Shown: in pieces, positions 42,714 through 42,811 of the stretch
How the letters are laid out: each line of letters starts with the position of its first letter
Position numbering within the stretch: the first letter of the stretch is position 1
Source of the DNA: Tenuifilum sp040752515
Lineage (GTDB): Bacteria > Bacteroidota > Bacteroidia > Bacteroidales > Tenuifilaceae
NCBI GenBank assembly: GCA_040752515.1
Contig: JBFMGQ010000028.1
Location: 1-42,811 of the forward strand
DNA length: 42,811 bases
Direction of reading: 5' to 3'
Position numbers and translations under genes: made by a program
The notes under the pieces: generated by a model
What the model was told of the DNA's origin: nothing
Database searches by the model: none
The model's input: only the letters and a program-made list of their open reading frames with translations

Positions 42714-42811
42714 ATATTGGGTCTTGCGCCAATAAATGCATGATAATCAGATATTAAAATTCATTACTAAAAAGAGACCTCCCCCCTCAAAACAATAGTT
42801 GAAGTTGTCCC
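42714..42811. other. Right edge of the window
   Basis: No gene is recognised. The minus strand has PAS-like coding in frame for 11 codons upstream of 42713 before a stop at 42747-42749. Then there is AT-rich sequence and a run of six G (six C on the plus strand, about 42781-42786). Confidence 0.4.

Noticed and set aside
42750..42811. Idea that a shifted frame at the right edge restores the missing kinase 5' end
   Set aside because: Both other minus-strand frames hit stops within about 20 codons and show no PAS-like sequence, so a single frameshift inside the window does not restore it.

Overview
The window looks like a chromosomal piece of a member of the Bacteroidota, most likely order Bacteroidales. 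The reasons are a rpmB-rpmG-DUF4295-ftsY-rimO block, promoters of the Bacteroidota type (TTTG, about 20 bp, TAnnTTTG) in front of both tRNA genes, weak or absent Shine-Dalgarno sites, several secreted families known mainly from this phylum (DUF6340-like, DUF6588-like, PorT-like barrels), Kdo synthesis, and many hybrid histidine kinases. I did not try to name a genus.

Layout. 1-9.9 kb is mostly housekeeping: clpC and tpx on the plus strand, then a minus-strand block of rimO, ftsY, a DUF4295 gene, rpmG and rpmB, then cinA preceded by tRNA-Thr(CGT), a lipoprotein with a helical C-terminus, and fabG. 10-20.3 kb mixes a membrane Cache/HAMP/GAF/PAS sensor without a kinase domain, outer-membrane proteins, rarA-kdsA, a small hybrid kinase that overlaps kdsA tail to tail, cardiolipin synthase and an SDR. 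A tRNA-Lys(TTT) with clear promoter and terminator sits at 20.5 kb.

21-30.8 kb is a minus-strand maltose/maltodextrin module. In transcription order it has an MFS sugar transporter, beta-phosphoglucomutase, a GH65 phosphorylase, class II fructose-bisphosphate aldolase, a periplasmic neopullulanase/cyclomaltodextrinase and a lipoprotein GH13 with a starch-binding-like domain. Together these would cut maltodextrin outside the cytoplasm, import maltose, phosphorolyse it to glucose plus beta-glucose-1-phosphate and send it to glycolysis. No SusC/SusD pair and no local regulator is present. prfC follows after a repeat-filled gap.

33-42.7 kb is the most unusual part: a 1342-residue hybrid kinase with six PAS domains, a stand-alone cobalamin-binding protein with the W-x9-EH and ExHxxG signatures of the CarH/AerR B12 photoreceptors, a soluble histidine kinase starting 1 bp after it, a REP-associated tyrosine transposase (RAYT) surrounded by GC-rich imperfect palindromes, and a GAF/PAS hybrid kinase that seems to have lost its 5' end. 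The B12-protein/kinase pair is bracketed by two direct copies of a composite repeat (heptanucleotide array, conserved linker, palindrome), and both flanking kinase genes take their last codons and stop from that array. The strongest leads are the possible B12-dependent light-sensing two-component pair and the RAYT with its palindrome family.
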